Below, one piece after another: positions 60,754 through 64,000 of a stretch of DNA of 64,000 bases. Within the stretch, counting starts at the first letter, position 1. Every line of letters starts with the position of its first letter. The stretch is from Penelope pileata. Its lineage: Eukaryota > Chordata > Aves > Galliformes > Cracidae. Where the stretch lies: NCBI GenBank assembly GCA_013396635.1, contig WBMW01001510.1, positions 219,964 to 283,963 of the forward strand, in the 5' to 3' direction. Under the pieces are notes generated by a model. It was not told the DNA's origin. It worked only from the letters and a program-made list of their open reading frames with translations, and searched no databases. The position numbers and the translations under genes were made by a program.

Positions 60754-63214
60754 ATGATGTTTGCTAGAAGTAGATTGAAAAAGCAAGAAAATGAAATTAC
60801 GCTTCTGCAGAGAAAACCTGTTGTAAAATTGTGGGCCAGGAAGCAATTCCGGAAGCAAAGACTCCAACTGTTTCTGCGGGACAAAATGAAGAGATTTCTT
60901 CAAGGCCAGGCAGATGAGAATCCAAACCATGCTCATCACTGCCAGCTCTCCCCTGTAGAGATTGAAACTGACATGTTTGTTTGTGGAATAAAGAGGAGCT
61001 CTGCGAGCACTGAGTTTTCCACTGCTGGAGGGGACTTCCATCACGATGGACAATGCGATACCAAGGGCGTGAGTGAAGTGTGTGTTGGTGAGGTGGAACT
61101 GAACTGGGACGGCTATGTAAAAATACCATGCTCGGTTCAACAGAACAAGAAGGACTTGGAGAGAAATTCTACTGATGATGTGGTACAGACCTCTTCTGAA
61201 ATAAAGAGTAGAGTATCTGAGGGGAAGGATCTTTCTTCTCTGAGCTTAACAATGAGCTGGAGAGAGATAGCTGAAAGGCAAGGGTGCTTTCCCCAGGAAA
61301 AACCTGCTGCATACAAGAGTCATAGACGGCAGTCAAGAGATCGCTCAGCTGATGTGGTCGATTACATTGTTAAAGAGCTTCAGGGAATAAGTCGCATCCA
61401 GACAGAGATTGCAGAGCTCCGACAGCACCTCACCTTGATAAAAGGCTCTGTGGATGAAGTTTCCAGCTGCGTGGATACTGTCTTGAGTGAGATAGAAGGC
61501 CTGCAAGGTGGTTCCACTTCCAAAACTTCGAGTACACATGCTCGGGAGCCAAACAGGGACATACACAAGGAAGAACCAGTTTTATATTTTTATGGGATTC
61601 CAGAAAAAGATGGTGAAAACACGGTAGAGCTTATCTGCAGCTTCTTATCTGAGTATCACTGTTTCAATGGTATCCAATGCAGTAAGTATATAAAAGATGC
61701 TTATAGATCAGATATTGGTACAAGCAAGTCATTAACACCAAGACCAGCAGTTGTGAAACTTGTCAATTGTGAACAGAGAGACTTTATTTTACAGAAGTCT
61801 ATTATTCTGCAAAGCTCAGGGGTCTGGATCACTACCAGTGAAGAGCAAAAGAGGCAAAATGGCCAGAGAGCGCGTAAAACGGATTCAGTCTCTTCTCAAT
61901 CTACCTTGAAGAAAAGTCATTGCAACTCAGTGAATCTTGATGCATCTCAGAGAACAGATGCAGCCGGTCACGTTCAAACTGACTCATGCCAGGTTAAGAA
62001 TAAAGGCACGAACAGAAAAATGCAGTGCATAGGGGAGAGATTTGATTCTGTGCAGAAGTCAACGTTCAGTAAGAAAAGCAACTTAATACCTGAAGCTGGG
62101 AAGGAAGCACAAACAATAAGCTGTAGTGAGCAGCCGTCACATGAGAGCAACTCTCACAATGCACTTCATGAAACTCCACAAGCTCCTCCACAGATGACCA
62201 GTTTGGCCAAACCAAGTGATGGAAAGTATTGCTGCTCTTCTGAGTCTTTGGGGCATTCAGGTCAGATGTGCGCTTCAAGCAATGGAAGTGAACACAAGCA
62301 TGATGCTGAGAGTAGCACTGAGAATGGTTCTTCCCTCCTAAATAAAGATGAGAGGATAACTGCAGAAAGAATTGAAATAGACTGTGATACCCCATGCAAA
62401 TTTTCCAATGTGGAGAACGTTGATGCTCAAAGAGAAGATGTTTCTAGTGGAGTGACAACCATTAGCTATGATCATACAACGGATGAAATGGCTGATAGTA
62501 GTGATAGCTTAAAAGATATGATCCAAATGGACCTGAATGATCAAGATCCAACTGATCAGGTCTTTAGGGATGTCCTGGAAAATTCTCAGTATTTTCTTGA
62601 CCATTCTCGGGATAACATTGATCTTGTAGACATGAAGTTTTACACTAATAAGCTTGGGAAAGCCATTAATCACTTCAGATCTGCTCTGCAAGTGGTGTTT
62701 CACAAACTGGAGACAAGTGATTCTGAAATGCTTCTGGAAAATGATAGCGGTTTACAGATGGATGATGACAATACACTTATGCTGACCAGTTCAGGTATGT
62801 GTGGCAGCTCTGACAACTTTGCAGAAACCCCTCCTAGTCAGTCCTCTGAGAGTCAAGCGAATACAACTGCCAATAGTGAAACGTCTGCTCAAATGCAGTT
62901 TGTTCCTTCCAGTCTTTCCTCTGTTCCATATGAGCCTCCTGTATCATGTTTGATGCCATCGTCTGACTGTGAAATTCCTGCTGGGCAGCACTCACCTCCT
63001 GATGAGATTGGAGTAGATGTGAACACTCTACCTGAGCAAGCAAAGGAGTGCAGACCCATGAGCCTTGAAAAGGTGTGCGCTGAGACCATCTACCTGAACA
63101 AGTGCATCAACAATTTCAAAAATGTACTGAGGGAAAAGAGACAAATGCGTAGGAGACTCTTAAAAGAATTAGCACAGGAAGGAAACTGGATTTCTGCTGA
63201 GGAGACAAATTCAG
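60754..63214 (+). CDS. UNC13B: UNC13B brain-type (bMunc13-2) alternative first coding exon
   Basis: This exon gives 820 codons plus one base, ending at ATTCAG|GTAAAC. An in-frame TGA lies at 60730-60732, so the frame starts here; tandem ATGs at 60754 and 60757 are the best starts, the second having A at -3. Residues about 200-250 (VVDYIVKELQGISRIQTEI onward) form a coiled coil very close to UNC13C KELQGISQIETELSELR. In bMunc13-2 the N-terminal region recruits the protein to active zones through ELKS. Residues about 276-376 resemble the LINE-1 ORF1p RRM and C-terminal domain. A second block (about 632-660, INHFRSALQVVFHKL) also resembles UNC13C. The end, YLNKCINNFKNVLREKRQMR and following, is a basic amphipathic helix, as expected for the separate calmodulin site of bMunc13-2. 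The first-exon assignment is inference from paralogy and position. Confidence 0.88.
61351..61881 (+). other. UNC13B: Coiled coil plus L1-ORF1p-like RRM module in the brain exon
   Basis: A heptad-rich segment (61351-61510) is followed, after a short linker, by VLYFYGIPEKDGENT (61579-61623), R-P-A-V-V-K-L preceded by T-P (about 61735-61761), and a D-FILQKS-type helix, with an EEQKRQNGQRARK end. The order coiled coil, GIPE strand, PRP-x-V-V-K strand and ILQ helix is that of LINE-1 ORF1 proteins (Pfam Transposase_22 family). UNC13C has the same order, with RIG and KPRPILVYF. Domain assignment is from recalled family patterns and needs a profile search. Confidence 0.6.
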
Positions 63215-64000
63215 GTAAACTAAAAAAATGTTTTTAAGGAGATGTCAATGTCTGGTATATGTGCAGCTAGTAACCAACATCTCACTCTGCAGGTGAACAG
63301 TTTATTAGAACAACTGTATTAGTTAGGAGATAATTATGAAGACAAGTGCATGCATTGTAGAACAGTATTTACCAAAAAAAAAAAAAAAAAGCCTAAAATT
63401 TATTGTACAACACATTAAAATGCAAATTAGCAAGCTTCACTTTTTTGAGATAGAGAGAGAGGGAGGGAGAGAAATTTGCAATGCATCTTCAAAATAGCAG
63501 GTGTTAGAGTTTTTCATCATAATTCGTGACTTGGTTGCTTGTTAAATATAATAGTTAAGATATGATAACTAAGTGTGCATTTGAGCTAAAAGTAGCAGGA
63601 TTTGCAGTTTTAGGAGTTGAGTGGTTCCAGACTTCAAGTGGCTCCATCACGAGGTGGGAGTTCTCGATGTTTAATCACTGCTAGATGCTATCCTAGTAGA
63701 GACTTTAAAAAGAAAACATAAAAATTGAGACTTTTGTTTTGATGTTGTTTCCTTGACTTGTCCATGAGACAAATTCTCTTCCATCTCTGTGGAGCTACAT
63801 CCCTTATTGCCAGCACAGCTAACAAAATGTATGACTGCAACAGATGTGAGCTGTAACAGCTGTAGCAGTGGTGGAGCTGTGCTGGTTAGCCCGTTCCTGA
63901 GGACATGGGGGATGGAAATGACTGACATGCTCTGATAGGCTGTGTTTTGTTAAGTCTTGATTTGGTAAAACCAAATCCAATGTTGGAATGTAGGTCTATC
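63215..64000 (+). other. UNC13B: UNC13B intron downstream of the brain exon
   Basis: Intronic sequence runs to the window end, with an A17 tract (63374-63390) and a GA-rich tract (63447-63473). The next shared exon, with GLYGIDSMPDLRRKK and the C1 domain, is not present. Confidence 0.8.

Overview
The window looks like vertebrate nuclear DNA, most likely from a bird. Exons are short and separated by long introns with GT-AG borders. Interspersed repeats are sparse, and two of them end in the ATTCTGTGA-type tail of CR1 LINEs. All recognisable coding sequence is on the + strand and belongs to one gene, UNC13B (Munc13-2), the presynaptic vesicle-priming factor. This rests on close agreement, recalled from memory, with human and rat ubiquitous Munc13-2 in three exons. 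Human 9p genes mostly lie on the avian Z chromosome, so a Z location is likely, but the window does not show it.

Layout: 1-14915 is an intron, with the C2A exons upstream of the window. Exon A (14916-15138) is a conserved linker exon. Exon B (17456-17575) is a 120-nt cassette. Exon C (19679-28334) is a single giant exon with an open frame of 2884 codons that ends in a stop and is followed by an AATAAA. Exon D (29926-30252) and exon E (33032-33122) continue the ubiquitous isoform; exon E carries the first part of its calmodulin-binding helix. A 27.6-kb intron follows. At 60754-63214 lies an 820-codon exon that starts its own frame and ends at a splice donor. Its coiled coil closely resembles the N-terminus of UNC13C (Munc13-3), so I read it as the alternative first coding exon of brain-type Munc13-2 (bMunc13-2). 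The shared C1, C2B, MUN and C2C exons must lie to the right of the window.

The internal junctions A/B/C/D/E all fall after the second base of an AGN codon (phase 2), so A-to-D gives the classical isoform and B and C are optional. Exon C has no convincing phase-2 donor near its end. As read here it is either an alternative terminal exon, giving a protein without the MUN domain, or it is joined through something I cannot see. It encodes a low-complexity protein with about two dozen short aromatic motifs and a central block holding PLDLS/PMDLS motifs of the CtBP/RIBEYE-binding type. The brain exon contains a segment resembling the coiled coil plus RRM of LINE-1 ORF1 protein. These are the most interesting signals in the window.

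The introns also hold a decayed hAT DNA transposon with terminal inverted repeats and an 8-bp target duplication (32124-32967), two CR1 tails, and several simple repeats. I found no RNA genes, CRISPR arrays or second protein-coding gene.
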